The position numbers and the translations under genes were made by a program. A stretch of 64,000 nucleotides of DNA from Acetobacter sp. UBA5411 (lineage in GTDB: Bacteria > Pseudomonadota > Alphaproteobacteria > Acetobacterales > Acetobacteraceae), in the NCBI RefSeq assembly GCF_002409645.1, contig NZ_DHNR01000034.1:46233-110232 (forward strand), in the 5' to 3' direction. Position 1 is the stretch's first letter; each line of letters begins with the position of its first letter. A model generated the notes under the pieces. It saw only the letters and a program-made list of their open reading frames with translations. It was not told the DNA's origin and made no database searches. Shown piece after piece: positions 9,062-19,384 of the stretch.

Positions 9062-10288
9062 TCAGACGTTCTCACCTGAACGGGATTGGCCCTGATTATC
9101 CGTCCGTATCAGACGAAGCCGCCCTGCACTGACACCGAGAGACAGATGTCCCTCAAACAGCGCAAGTGCTTCCTCACCGAAAATATCACGACGCCAGCCC
9201 GTCAGTAGCGGCCCGGTCGGGTCGGGGTCCAGAGCAAAAGCGTCGAGATCATCGGAACTGGCCACAAGTTTGGGGGCAACATCGTGCTTTTCGCACTGAT
9301 ACGCCAGCAATACCTTCAACAGTGCAACCAGCGCCGGAGAAGGGCGAGGACCATCCGATCCTTTCCCGCCCCGCACAACCTTGGGCAATTCGGAATCCGG
9401 AAGCTGGACAGCATCTTGGATCACAGCCAGCAGATCCTGTCCGGCCCTACCTTCCGCAAAGCCCCGACTGACGCCTCTTACACGCGCCAGATCGTCCGTA
9501 TTACCCGGCACCGTTGCGGCAATCTCGAGAAGGCTTTCATCCTTGAGCATACGCTGCCGAGGAATATTCGCGTTCTGGGCTTCCCTCTCCCGCCATGCCG
9601 CAATCGCCCGCAGGATACCCAGCATCCGACGATTGTTGGTCCGGGCGCGGAGCTTTTCCCACTGTTTTTCCGGATCAACCCACAATCTGTCCGGATCGGA
9701 AAGAGCAGCCTGCTCAGCACTGACCCATGCCGACCGACCTTCCCGCTCCAGTTGTTTGAGCAGGGATTCATAAACCAGACGCAGATAGGTCACGTCAGCC
9801 GCAGCATAACTCAGCTGAGCGGGAGACAGGGGACGGACTGACCAGTCCGTAAAACGATGACTCTTGTCGATCGATGCACCTGTGACTGCGCCGACAAGAT
9901 TGTCGTATCCAACCTGATCGCCATATCCGGCCACCATCGCCGCCACCTGTGTATCGAACAAGGGCTGTGGCAGGCGATCAAACAGATGCAGAAAGATTTC
10001 CAGATCCTGACGGGCTGCGTGAAAAACCTTCACGACAGACTGATCATCGAACAGCGCCGTCAGGGGAGTCAGGTCAATATCCGGAGCGACGGCATCGATC
10101 AGGACGACTTCCTTCTCCCCAGCAATCTGAAGCAGGCACAGTTCGGGCCAGTACGTCTTTTCCCGCATGAACTCGGTATCGACCGTCACGAACGTCTCGT
10201 TTCTGAGTCTTTCGACTGTTTCTGCAAGGTCAGTCGTGCTGGTAATCAGACGGGGTGCCGGAAAGCTGTATCGGGGACTTTTAGCCAT
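9062..10288 (-). CDS. rnd: Ribonuclease D
   Basis: A 3'-5' exoribonuclease that trims tRNA precursors. The DEDDy motifs are all present: VDTEFMRE near residue 37 (Asp and Glu), HAARQDLEIF near 90 (Asp), and YAAADVTYLRLVYE near 160 (Tyr and Asp). An HRDC domain follows at about 205-290 (WEKLRARTNNRRMLGILRAI onward). The total of 408 residues fits the family. ATG at 10288 is preferred because GGAAC lies at proper spacing; an in-frame ATG at 10303 is the alternative. It is divergent from queF across about 100 bases, so the two may share a promoter region; both act on tRNA. Confidence 0.93.
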   Translation of the reverse strand: MAKSPRYSFPAPRLITSTTDLAETVERLRNETFVTVDTEFMREKTYWPELCLLQIAGEKEVVLIDAVAPDIDLTPLTALFDDQSVVKVFHAARQDLEIFLHLFDRLPQPLFDTQVAAMVAGYGDQVGYDNLVGAVTGASIDKSHRFTDWSVRPLSPAQLSYAAADVTYLRLVYESLLKQLEREGRSAWVSAEQAALSDPDRLWVDPEKQWEKLRARTNNRRMLGILRAIAAWREREAQNANIPRQRMLKDESLLEIAATVPGNTDDLARVRGVSRGFAEGRAGQDLLAVIQDAVQLPDSELPKVVRGGKGSDGPRPSPALVALLKVLLAYQCEKHDVAPKLVASSDDLDAFALDPDPTGPLLTGWRRDIFGEEALALFEGHLSLGVSAGRLRLIRTDNQGQSRSGENV

Positions 10289-10390
10289 GAGCGTTCCATA
10301 CACAGAGCCGCTGAAAAGCGAAAGTGTGCTTCCTTGACGTCAGCACCACGCCAGTGACACATCGCCTGAAAGATTGAATGGAGACAGACC

Positions 10391-10861
10391 ATGACCGCGC
10401 AGAATGACGGCCGGGAAACCCTTACCCAGCTAGGTCGGTCCACACCGATGCCACAGTCGCCCGAGGAGGCGGAACTGGAACGCGTCCCGGCCCCTCACAA
10501 GGGACGACAGTATGTCGTGCGCTTCACTGCACCTGAATTCACATCACTCTGCCCCGTCACAGGTCAGCCGGATTTTGCGCATCTGGTAATCGACTACATT
10601 CCCCGTGACTGGATTGTCGAAAGCAAGTCCCTGAAGCTGTATCTCACGAGCTTCCGGAATCATGGAGCCTTCCACGAGGACTGTTCGGTGACGATCGCAG
10701 AAACGCTCGTCAAGCTGCTTGATCCGGTCTGGCTGCGAATTGGTGCTTACTGGTACCCCAGAGGCGGAATGCCGATTGATGTCTTCTGGCAGACAGGCCT
10801 GCCGCCGGAAGGTGTCTGGATCCCCGCTCAGGATGTTCCGGGTTACCGGGGACGCGGCTAA
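10391..10861 (+). CDS. queF: NADPH-dependent 7-cyano-7-deazaguanine reductase
   Basis: QueF reduces preQ0 to preQ1 in queuosine biosynthesis, which modifies the wobble base of four tRNAs. The 156-residue length marks the short, single-domain type. The catalytic cysteine lies in LCPVTGQPDF near residue 57, with the acid Asp seven residues later. The QueF signature ESKSLKLYLTSFRNHGAFHE follows near 78 and provides NADPH and substrate contacts. The C-terminal RGGMPIDVFW block is also conserved. The ATG at 10391 has GGAGA upstream. Other queuosine genes are not in the window. Confidence 0.95.
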   Translation: MTAQNDGRETLTQLGRSTPMPQSPEEAELERVPAPHKGRQYVVRFTAPEFTSLCPVTGQPDFAHLVIDYIPRDWIVESKSLKLYLTSFRNHGAFHEDCSVTIAETLVKLLDPVWLRIGAYWYPRGGMPIDVFWQTGLPPEGVWIPAQDVPGYRGRG

Positions 10862-10947
10862 GCCGCACACCTAGGGGCACTTGAGAGACAATTCTGTAAA
10901 ATCATCCGCCCCAAAAGTGTCTGTCTCCACTTTACCGGTAGAGCATC

Positions 10948-10972
10948 CACAAAGGGATTGCGTCCCTTTGTG
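10948..10972. other. Perfect 10-bp stem-loop downstream of queF
   Basis: CACAAAGGGA and TCCCTTTGTG form a perfect 10-base stem around a 5-base loop, 87 bases after the queF stop and before the true terminator. No T-tract follows. Possible mRNA 3'-end processing or protection element. Confidence 0.5.
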
Positions 10973-11011
10973 CGATCAGACGCAAAGCCTGAAGACACAT
11001 TTGCAAGATAT

Positions 11012-11050
11012 AAAAAAACCCGGCTCAGGACACTGAACCGGGTTTTTTTA
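11012..11050. terminator. Bidirectional terminator between queF and atpC
   Basis: AAAAAACCCGG and CCGGGTTTTTT arms around a short TCAG/CTGA extension give a stem with an A-run on one side and a T-run on the other. It should end both the queF transcript and the atp operon transcript, which converge here. Confidence 0.9.
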
Positions 11051-11075
11051 ATGTAATGACCGTAACTGGCTATGT

Positions 11076-11483
11076 TCAGCCACCAGCTCCGGCATCAATC
11101 TCTGCACGCACAGACTGGATCTTCGACATCAGTCCTTCAAGACGGGAAACGTCTGACTTGTCAGCTGACTCCCATGCTTCCGTCAGGGCTTCAAGCCTTG
11201 CCGTAGCGGCGTCGATGGAGATTTCCGTAACCGGCACGGCTTGGTCCGCAAGGATCGTGCACCGTGTCTGCGTCATATCTGCAAAACCACCACCGACAAA
11301 GTAATGGTCAGTAGGGGTCTCACCTTCATAGAGAGTAACGGTGCCACCACGCAGAAGCAGCATCATGGGTGCATGCTCGGGCATGGCGGCGATATCGCCT
11401 TCCTCACCCGGCATGACGACCATGTCCACGTCGCGGGACACCAGAACCTTCTCCGGGCTGATGATCTCGACCTTGATCGGCAT
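11076..11483 (-). CDS. atpC: ATP synthase F1 epsilon subunit
   Basis: The last gene of the F1 operon. The epsilon subunit forms part of the central rotor stalk and can inhibit ATP hydrolysis. The 135-residue protein starts MPIKVEIISPEKVLVSRDVD and has the beta-sandwich domain with MPGEEGDIAAMPEHAPM, followed by two C-terminal helices (residues about 90-130) typical of the regulatory arm. It lies 28 bases after atpD in the same direction. A bidirectional terminator follows. Confidence 0.95.
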   Translation of the reverse strand: MPIKVEIISPEKVLVSRDVDMVVMPGEEGDIAAMPEHAPMMLLLRGGTVTLYEGETPTDHYFVGGGFADMTQTRCTILADQAVPVTEISIDAATARLEALTEAWESADKSDVSRLEGLMSKIQSVRAEIDAGAGG

Positions 11484-11511
11484 TCTGTTGGTCCCTTCCG
11501 ACGTCGGCGAC

Positions 11512-12990
<1,479 letters not shown>

Positions 12991-13050
12991 GGGATCAGCT
13001 CCTGCGGGCAAATTCGGTCTGAATGATACGGGATCGGATGGAGGCGGCGA

Positions 13051-13932
13051 TCAGACCGCCTGCGCACCCGAGATGATCTCGATAAGGTCGTTGGTGATGT
13101 TGGCCTGACGGGTCCGGTTGTAGGTCTGCGTCAGACGGTCGATCGCCTTACCTGCGTTGCGGGTTGCGTTGTCCATGGCGGTCATACGCGCACCCTGCTC
13201 ACCGGCTGCCGACTCAAGCAGGGCAGCATACATCTGCACCTGCAGATTACGCGGCAGCAGACGCTCCAGCAGCACCTGTTCGTCCGGCTCGAACTCATAC
13301 TGAGCAGCATCCGGATCAGGCTTTGCCTCGGCTTCATCCAGTCCCAGCGGGATCAGCTGCAGAGGCGTGGGCACCTGCGACATCACATTGCGGAACTGGT
13401 TGTAGATAACGGTGCAGACATCAAACTGTCCGGCTTCCAGAAGCGCCGTCACCTTCGCACCGAGATCACTCGCCGCAGAGAACGGAATTTCCTTACCACC
13501 TACACCGATGACATGATCCACGATCAGATCGGCATATTCGCGGGACAGATAGTCATATCCCTTGCGCCCGATCGGCAGCAGCTTGACGGTCTTGCCTTCA
13601 GACTGAAGACGACGGATCGTCAGACGGGTCGTGCGGTTGATGTTCGAGTTGAACCCACCGGCAAGACCACGGTCACTGGTGATCGGAATCAGGAGATGAA
13701 CGCGGTCATTACCCGTGCCGGCAAGAAGCTGCGGAAGACCATCCTGACCAGCCATCGATCCGGCGAGCTCACCAAGCATACGACGCATGGCAGCCGCATA
13801 AGGGCGGGCTGCCTCGGCGTGCAACTGGGCGCGGCGAAGTTTCGCCGCCGCGACCATTTTCATCGCGCTCGTGATCTTCTTCGTCGACTTGACGCTTCCG
13901 ATTCGTGCGCGGAGTTCCTTCAGGGAGGCCAT
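13051..13932 (-). CDS. atpG: ATP synthase F1 gamma subunit
   Basis: Central rotor shaft that couples proton-driven rotation to catalysis. The 293-residue protein begins with the coiled-coil helix MASLKELRARIGSVKSTKKI followed by TSAMKMVAAAKLRRAQ, contains the Rossmann-like middle (DRGLAGGFNSNINR), and ends with the conserved helix RMTAMDNATRNAGKAIDRL and TYNRTRQANITNDLIEI. Length and ends agree with the family. It is in the standard H-A-G-D-C order. Confidence 0.96.
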   Translation of the reverse strand: MASLKELRARIGSVKSTKKITSAMKMVAAAKLRRAQLHAEAARPYAAAMRRMLGELAGSMAGQDGLPQLLAGTGNDRVHLLIPITSDRGLAGGFNSNINRTTRLTIRRLQSEGKTVKLLPIGRKGYDYLSREYADLIVDHVIGVGGKEIPFSAASDLGAKVTALLEAGQFDVCTVIYNQFRNVMSQVPTPLQLIPLGLDEAEAKPDPDAAQYEFEPDEQVLLERLLPRNLQVQMYAALLESAAGEQGARMTAMDNATRNAGKAIDRLTQTYNRTRQANITNDLIEIISGAQAV

Positions 13933-13948
13933 GAACGGTTACTCGCGA

Positions 13949-15484
13949 TCAGGCTGTGAAACGACGATTGAAGTCCGTAAGGAACTCGCCGATCTTCGTT
14001 TCAAGATCCTTGGTGATCTGACGTTCGGTGCGCAGCGCCTGGACAATGTCCTTGGCGGGGCTCCGCAGTTCAGCCAGAAGCTTCGTCTCCCAAGGCACGA
14101 CCTTCTCGACAGGAATGCTGTCGATATAGCCACGCGTTCCTGCGAACAGCACCACAACCTGCTCTTCAACAGATAGCGGGGAAGACTCTGGCTGCTTCAG
14201 AAGCTCAACCAGACGGGCACCACGGGCAAGCTGCTTCTGCGTAGCCGGATCAAGGTCGGATGCGAACTGGGAGAACGCAGCCATCTCACGATACTGGGCA
14301 AGCTCAAGCTTGATCTTGCCGGCAACCTGCTTCATCGACTTGATCTGCGCCGCAGAACCAACACGCGAAACCGAACCACCAACGTTCACAGCCGGACGGA
14401 TACCACGGTAGAACAGGTCGGTCTCAAGGAAGATCTGACCGTCCGTGATGGAAATCACGTTCGTCGGAATGTAGGCGGCGACGTCACCAGCCTGCGTTTC
14501 AATGACCGGCAGAGCCGTCAGCGAACCGGCGCCATTGGCGTCGGACATCTTCGCAGCGCGCTCCAGCAGACGGGAGTGCAGATAGAAGACGTCACCCGGA
14601 TAGGCTTCACGAGCCGGCGGACGACGCAGCAGCAGCGACATCTGACGGTAAGCAACAGCCTGCTTCGACAGATCATCGTAGCAGATCAGGGCGTGCATAC
14701 CGTTGTCACGGAAATACTCACCCATGGCGCAGGCGGAGTAAGGCGCCAGATACTGCATCGGAGCCGGGTCGGACGCCGTTGCAGCCACCACGATGGAATA
14801 AGGCATCGCGCCACGCTCTTCGAGCGTACGAACGAGCTGGGCAACCGTGGAACGCTTCTGACCGATTGCGACGTAGATGCAATACAGCGACTTCTTGTTG
14901 TCGCCGAGCGCATTTACCTCTTTCTGAGCCAGAATGGTGTCGAGCAGGATTGCGGTCTTGCCGGTCTGACGGTCACCGATCACCAGCTCACGCTGTCCAC
15001 GTCCAATCGGCACAAGAGCGTCGATCGCTTTGATGCCTGTCTGCATCGGCTCGCTGACCGACTGGCGCGGCATGATGCCCGGAGCCTTGACTTCGGCGGG
15101 CTTCATCGTGACGTCTGTCAGAGGACCCTTGCCGTCGATCGGGTTACCGAGACCATCGACAACACGTCCAAGCAGACCTTTGCCGACCGGAACCTCAACA
15201 ACCGCACCGGAACGGTTGACGGTGTCGCCTTCACGGATCTCCGTATCGGAACCGAAGATAACGACACCAACGTTGTCGTTCTCAAGGTTGAGGGCCATAC
15301 CCTTCTGACCGGCCGTCGGGAAGTCGACGAGCTCGCCGGCCATGACGTTCTGAAGACCGTAAACGCGGGCGATACCATCACCAACGGTCAGGACCGTTCC
15401 TGTTTCGGCGATTTCTGACGCCGTGTCGAATGAAGCGATCTGCTGCTTCAGGATATCCGAAATCTCAGCGGGACGGATTTCCAT
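13949..15484 (-). CDS. atpA: ATP synthase F1 alpha subunit
   Basis: Regulatory nucleotide-binding subunit alternating with beta in the F1 hexamer. The 511-residue protein has MEIRPAEISDILKQQI at the N-terminus, the P-loop GDRQTGKTAILLDT near residue 170, LYCIYVAIGQKRSTVAQL, and the arginine-finger region (GGSVSRVGSAAQ) near 370. Its ATG shares bases with the atpH stop (TGATG), so translation is coupled. An upstream GTG adjoining the ATG could also start it; ATG is chosen because the family starts with MEIRPAEI. Confidence 0.97.
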   Translation of the reverse strand: MEIRPAEISDILKQQIASFDTASEIAETGTVLTVGDGIARVYGLQNVMAGELVDFPTAGQKGMALNLENDNVGVVIFGSDTEIREGDTVNRSGAVVEVPVGKGLLGRVVDGLGNPIDGKGPLTDVTMKPAEVKAPGIMPRQSVSEPMQTGIKAIDALVPIGRGQRELVIGDRQTGKTAILLDTILAQKEVNALGDNKKSLYCIYVAIGQKRSTVAQLVRTLEERGAMPYSIVVAATASDPAPMQYLAPYSACAMGEYFRDNGMHALICYDDLSKQAVAYRQMSLLLRRPPAREAYPGDVFYLHSRLLERAAKMSDANGAGSLTALPVIETQAGDVAAYIPTNVISITDGQIFLETDLFYRGIRPAVNVGGSVSRVGSAAQIKSMKQVAGKIKLELAQYREMAAFSQFASDLDPATQKQLARGARLVELLKQPESSPLSVEEQVVVLFAGTRGYIDSIPVEKVVPWETKLLAELRSPAKDIVQALRTERQITKDLETKIGEFLTDFNRRFTA

Positions 15485-16074
15485 CACGCGGCTCCCTTCA
15501 TGGCATAATGCAGGCGTACAAGGCGGGATTGCAGGCTGGTGTCAACAAGGCGAGGGCCAACGCGCACCACAAGACCACCGAGGATCTCGGGATCAACGTG
15601 CTCCTGAAGCACGACACGCGAATAACCGGCTTCGGCGAGCTTGCCCTGCAACTGGGCGCGCTGCGCTGTCGTCAGGGGCTGCGCGCTGACGATCTCGGCA
15701 GACACCTCCCCACGACGGGCGGCAGCCACAGCAGCAAACGCCGCCAGAATCTGGCGCAGGCGGGACAGCCGACGATTGTCAGCGATCACACCCACAAAAT
15801 TGATGATCAGTTCGCTGAAGCCCTGCTGCTTGATCACGGCGAGAACAGCCTTGCGGGCGTCTCTGATATCAAGACGCGTGTCCTGAAGGACTGCCGCGAA
15901 CTGAGGGCTTTCGTCGATCAGTCTGGCGAGAGCATCGGCCTGGGGGAGGACCTCGTCGAGCTTCCACTTGTCAGCGGCAAGCTCATAAAGCGCGGTCGCA
16001 TACCGCCCGGCGAGGCCGCCTGTCCCCACCGGGGACTGAGCAGCGGATCGGGTACTTGTTACGGCAGTGGCCAC
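15484..16074 (-). CDS. atpH: ATP synthase F1 delta subunit
   Basis: Peripheral-stalk subunit holding the F1 alpha3beta3 ring to F0. The conserved start is GGLAGRYATALYELAADKWKLDEV, followed by a helical domain, LLDIR-like and NFVGVIADNRRLSRL motifs, and the C-terminal VDPEILGGLVVRVG signature with the final LVRLHYAMKGAA. GTG at 16074, preceded by AAGGAAAC, gives 196 residues, close to family length. An ATG at 16167 has no ribosome site and would add an unusual basic tail. It is the first gene of the operon; no F0 gene (atpB, E, F) is adjacent, as is usual in this class. Confidence 0.92.
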   Translation of the reverse strand: MATAVTSTRSAAQSPVGTGGLAGRYATALYELAADKWKLDEVLPQADALARLIDESPQFAAVLQDTRLDIRDARKAVLAVIKQQGFSELIINFVGVIADNRRLSRLRQILAAFAAVAAARRGEVSAEIVSAQPLTTAQRAQLQGKLAEAGYSRVVLQEHVDPEILGGLVVRVGPRLVDTSLQSRLVRLHYAMKGAA

Positions 16075-16284
16075 TGTCGGCTGTTTCCTTCTGCGTTCCC
16101 CAAGGGCATCGGACTGCGCGGTCCCGGTCGGGTTTTGCACCAGACCAGAAAGCACACCCGGTCGCATTTGTTATTGTCGCGGCCTCTAGCATGGTGACTA
16201 TCGGCGCGCAACAGACCAGATGAAGAGAAGTCAATCTTCCCCTAATATTTCAACCCGGCAACAATCCGGGCTTGTTCAGCTTAC

Positions 16285-17724
16285 TCAGGAAAAATCGCTT
16301 GCCACCCGCTCCGCGCTTGCCCGTGCATAGCCGCTTGTCGCCAGCGCTCCCACAAGCACTACACTGCCTCCCAGCACCACCGCGATCCAGCAGACGAAAT
16401 AGCTAAGATGCAGAAATGAGGCAGCAAATTCCGCCCTGTCTTCTGCGACAATCCCAGCACCACGCAAACTGCCGGCTATCGCCACCCCGAGCGCTGCCCC
16501 GATCTGTCGACTCGTAGAAGCCACGGCAGCCGCGAGTCCGGCCTGCCGTCTCGGCATCCCCGATACGGCGGCGTTGGTTATGGGGGCGTTACAGAGTCCG
16601 AATCCTGCGCCCGTCAGCGCATAAGCCATCGCAAGCCAGAGCGGTGACGTGTCCGCAGAAAGTCCGGTCAGCATCCATGCTCCGCCAGCCAGCCCACAAC
16701 CGGACAGCACCAACGGCACGCGCGCGCCCTGCGCTGCCACCAGCCGCCCGGAAAGCGGAGCTGCGATCACCACGGCCACGGCGAAAGGCATCAGTTTCCA
16801 GCCCGCTGCACCGGGCGCGAATCCTCTTACGTCCTGGAGGTAGATGGTGCTCAGGAACAGCAGCGACGAAAAAACCGCGAAACAGAGCACAGCCAGCACA
16901 GTGGCTGAGGCGAAAGGAACGGAACGGAAGAAGCCAAGATTCAGCATGGGGTGTGTGCTGCGTTTCTCGACAATGAGAAATGCCACCAGCGACAGGACGG
17001 ACAGGATCAGCAGTCCCAGAATCGGAGTGCTCTGCCACCCCAGATCCGGACCTTCGATCAGCGCGCCCACCAGCGCCATGCTCGTCAGTGCGGCCAGTCC
17101 CTGCCCCGCCGGGTCGAATCGCGCCGGAATCGGTGAACGCGATTCGGGAACAAAACGAATCGTCATCGCCAGGGCAATCAGCCCCACGGGCACATTGATC
17201 CAGAATACCGCCCGCCAGTTCAGGACATCGGCGATGAATCCGCCGACAGCCGGCCCCAGCGCCAGAGCGATGCCAGACATCATGCCCCACAAACCGATCG
17301 CACGCGCACGGTCGCCGGGGTCCAGAAATGTATTCGCGATGATGGAGAGCGCGACCGGGTTCAACATGGCGCCGCCTACGCCCTGCAGAATCCGCGCCAC
17401 GATCATCTGTGTTGGTGTAAGGGCCAATCCGCAGAACGCGGATGCGGTGCAGAAAATCACGATGCCTGTCAGAAACACTTTTCTGCGGCCAAACCGGTCC
17501 GCCAGAGTGCCTGCCGCCATCAGCAGGGCTGCAACCGTCAACGTGTAGGCGTCCACAATCCATTGCAGACCGGAAAGACTGGCTCCGAAAGCCTGCTTGA
17601 TGGAAGGCAGCACGACATTGACGATGGTAACGTCCATCATCACCAGCAGCAGGCTGAGGCAACAGGACGCCAGCACAAGCCACTGATGTCGTCTGGAATC
17701 CGGCTGGGTGACTTGTTGAGGCAT
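16285..17724 (-). CDS. MFS drug exporter, DHA2 family (14 TM)
   Basis: Predicted inner-membrane proton-driven efflux pump. The 479-residue protein has the DHA2 marks: LLVMMDVTIVNVVLPSI in TM1 (motif D1), LADRFGRRKVFL between TM2 and TM3 (motif A), GVGGAMLNPVALSII (motif B region), and GIALALGPAVGGFIADV in TM5 (motif C, typical of exporters). About 14 hydrophobic segments can be counted, ending near residue 460. ATG at 17724 with AGGAAAAG upstream is chosen over ATG at 17754, which has no ribosome site. No adjacent regulator gene was found, and the substrate is unknown. Confidence 0.88.
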   Translation of the reverse strand: MPQQVTQPDSRRHQWLVLASCCLSLLLVMMDVTIVNVVLPSIKQAFGASLSGLQWIVDAYTLTVAALLMAAGTLADRFGRRKVFLTGIVIFCTASAFCGLALTPTQMIVARILQGVGGAMLNPVALSIIANTFLDPGDRARAIGLWGMMSGIALALGPAVGGFIADVLNWRAVFWINVPVGLIALAMTIRFVPESRSPIPARFDPAGQGLAALTSMALVGALIEGPDLGWQSTPILGLLILSVLSLVAFLIVEKRSTHPMLNLGFFRSVPFASATVLAVLCFAVFSSLLFLSTIYLQDVRGFAPGAAGWKLMPFAVAVVIAAPLSGRLVAAQGARVPLVLSGCGLAGGAWMLTGLSADTSPLWLAMAYALTGAGFGLCNAPITNAAVSGMPRRQAGLAAAVASTSRQIGAALGVAIAGSLRGAGIVAEDRAEFAASFLHLSYFVCWIAVVLGGSVVLVGALATSGYARASAERVASDFS

Positions 17725-17831
17725 CGTTTCTTTTCCTGACAGCGCGGCAGACATGACAAAGCGCAGGCAAATGGGAATAGCCCAGCCTGACCGACTTAGT
17801 CACATTGCGTATTTTACTTATACAGGAAATC

Positions 17832-17905
17832 TGGAGCGGGCGAAGGGAATCGAACCCTCCTCAGAAGCTTGGAAGGCTACTGCATTACCACTATGCTACG
17901 CCCGC
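17832..17905 (-). tRNA. tRNA-Gly (TCC)
   Basis: Read on the minus strand: acceptor GCGGGCG pairs with CGCCCGC, D-arm ending TGGTAATGC, anticodon stem-loop GCCTTCCAAGC with anticodon TCC, T-loop GGTTCGATTCC, discriminator T and an encoded CCA end at 17832-17834. Seventy-four nucleotides. Confidence 0.97.
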
Positions 17906-18201
17906 ATCCGAGGCGCTTATATAACTTCCCTTTCCGACGACGCAAGCCTCTATCCTTGCCCTTATGCGTCGGGAGGCATGAGCGACTTTTTTCACAGAAA
18001 ATAATTCTCGTAAAAACCCGGAATTTCCGGCGGATTTTCAACTCTCTTCCGGTTGCGAAGAACATTTTTCCGGAGCAATTCCCGCTCCCTCCCCTTGACT
18101 TTAAACGCGCAACATATTCTTTTCCGCCACCTGTGCCCGACCTGAGTGGAAACAGCGAAAAAGACTTCGGTCTGCTTCGGGGTCACTCGGGATGGTACCG
18201 C

Positions 18202-18278
18202 AGGGGTGTAGCTCAATTGGCTAGAGCGCCGGTCTCCAAAACCGGAGGTTGCGGGTTCGAGACCCTCCGCCCCTGCCA
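18202..18278 (+). tRNA. tRNA-Trp (CCA)
   Basis: Acceptor AGGGGTG pairs with CGCCCCT, D-arm GCTCAATTGGCTAGAGC, anticodon loop CTCCAAA with anticodon CCA, T-loop GGTTCGAGACC, discriminator G and encoded CCA. Seventy-seven nucleotides. It sits 153 bases upstream of secE, the usual tRNA-Trp, secE, nusG order. Confidence 0.97.
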
Positions 18279-18431
18279 AATCAGCCTGAATTCAGTCTCA
18301 ACGGGACCAGTCCCGACGCTGGACAGGGCTGGCACAGGTTGCCGGCTCCGGTCGGTTTCTGGCGAGTGTTACCGGTCTGCCGGATTCGATCCACGAAGGA
18401 TTGATGGCAGGTCGAAAGAGAAGGTTTTTTC

Positions 18432-18626
18432 GTGTCAACCAGCCCAGTCAAATTCCTCCGGGATGTAGAAGCCGAGGCCAAAAAGGTCACGTGGCCGTCA
18501 CGGAAAGCGACGCTGGTGACAACGGGAGCCGTACTCGCGATGGCTACACTCGCTTCCATTTTCTTTTTCGTCGTCGATCAGGCTATCGGGCTCGGCGTTC
18601 GAGAACTTTTCGGACTGGGAGGCTAG
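18432..18626 (+). CDS. secE: Preprotein translocase subunit SecE
   Basis: SecE clamps SecY in the Sec translocon. The 64-residue form has one membrane segment: an amphipathic start (SPVKFLRDVEAEAKKVTWPS), the hallmark KKVTWPSRKAT, then a single hydrophobic helix (TLVTTGAVLAMATLASIFFF). The start is GTG at 18432 with AGAAGG eight bases upstream. It is read with nusG, nine bases downstream. Despite its small size the motif and neighbours make the call secure. Confidence 0.96.
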   Translation: MSTSPVKFLRDVEAEAKKVTWPSRKATLVTTGAVLAMATLASIFFFVVDQAIGLGVRELFGLGG

Positions 18627-18635
18627 AGGACCGGT

Positions 18636-19166
18636 ATGGCCAAGCGGTGGTACGTCGTTCACGTCTATTCGGGTTTCGAGAAGAAAATCGCCACCCAGAT
18701 CATGGAAGAGGCTGCCCAGAAAGGGCTGTCCGACCATATTGAACAGGTTCTTGTCCCTTCTGAGGAAGTGGTGGAGATCCGTCGGGGCCAGAAGGTCAAT
18801 TCCGAGCGCAAGTTCTTCCCGGGATACATCCTGGTGAACATGGAACTGACGGATGACGCTTGGCATCTGGTGAAAGATACTCCCAGAGTGACCGGATTCC
18901 TTGGCTCCAAGACCCGTCCAAGCCCCATCCCTGCGGCGGAAGCCGAGCGGATCATGAAGCAGGCTCAGGAAGGCGTTGAGCGTCCGCGCTCCTCCGTCAC
19001 CTTCGAGGTTGGCGAACAGGTCCGCGTTGCAGACGGTCCGTTCACCTCGTTCAATGGCGTTGTCGAGGAAGTCGACGAAGAGAAGCAGCGCCTCAAGGTC
19101 AGCGTTTCCATCTTCGGTCGCTCCACACCTGTCGATCTGGAATATGGGCAGGTCGAGAAGCTCTGA
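18636..19166 (+). CDS. nusG: Transcription termination/antitermination protein NusG
   Basis: NusG binds RNA polymerase to suppress pausing and links it to Rho or ribosomes. The 176-residue protein has the NGN domain (RWYVVHVYSGFEKKIATQI, ending with GYILVNMELTDDAWHLV), and a C-terminal KOW domain with FEVGEQVRVADGPFTSFNGV and VSIFGRSTPVDLEYGQVEK. The ATG at 18636 follows AGAGGACC. A terminator lies 26 bases after the stop, and no rplK or other ribosomal protein gene follows. Confidence 0.97.
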   Translation: MAKRWYVVHVYSGFEKKIATQIMEEAAQKGLSDHIEQVLVPSEEVVEIRRGQKVNSERKFFPGYILVNMELTDDAWHLVKDTPRVTGFLGSKTRPSPIPAAEAERIMKQAQEGVERPRSSVTFEVGEQVRVADGPFTSFNGVVEEVDEEKQRLKVSVSIFGRSTPVDLEYGQVEKL

Positions 19167-19191
19167 TCGCCTTTCCATTTCGCATCTGACG

Positions 19192-19225
19192 AAGAAAGCC
19201 CCGGTTCAAAAGACCGGGGCTTTCT
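19192..19225 (+). terminator. Rho-independent terminator after nusG
   Basis: AAGAAAGCCCCGGT and ACCGGGGCTTTCTT form a 14-base perfect stem with a 6-base loop, followed by GTTTG. It closes the secE-nusG transcript. Confidence 0.85.
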
Positions 19226-19384
19226 TGTTTGTATGGTCTGCATGCCGAGGCGAAAAAGGCAGCTTCCACCTTCACAGTACTCTGCTCAACAGATTTTCGA
19301 ATCAAAGGTGCGCCTGCACAGCATCAGGCGTTTTTATTTAACCTGCCGCCGAATGTTTTAACGGCGGCAGGCTCGCTACCCTTT

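Noticed and set aside
16589..17803. A second long frame on the same strand inside the DHA2 exporter gene
   Set aside because: Out of frame with the clear 14-helix transporter and shows no domain.
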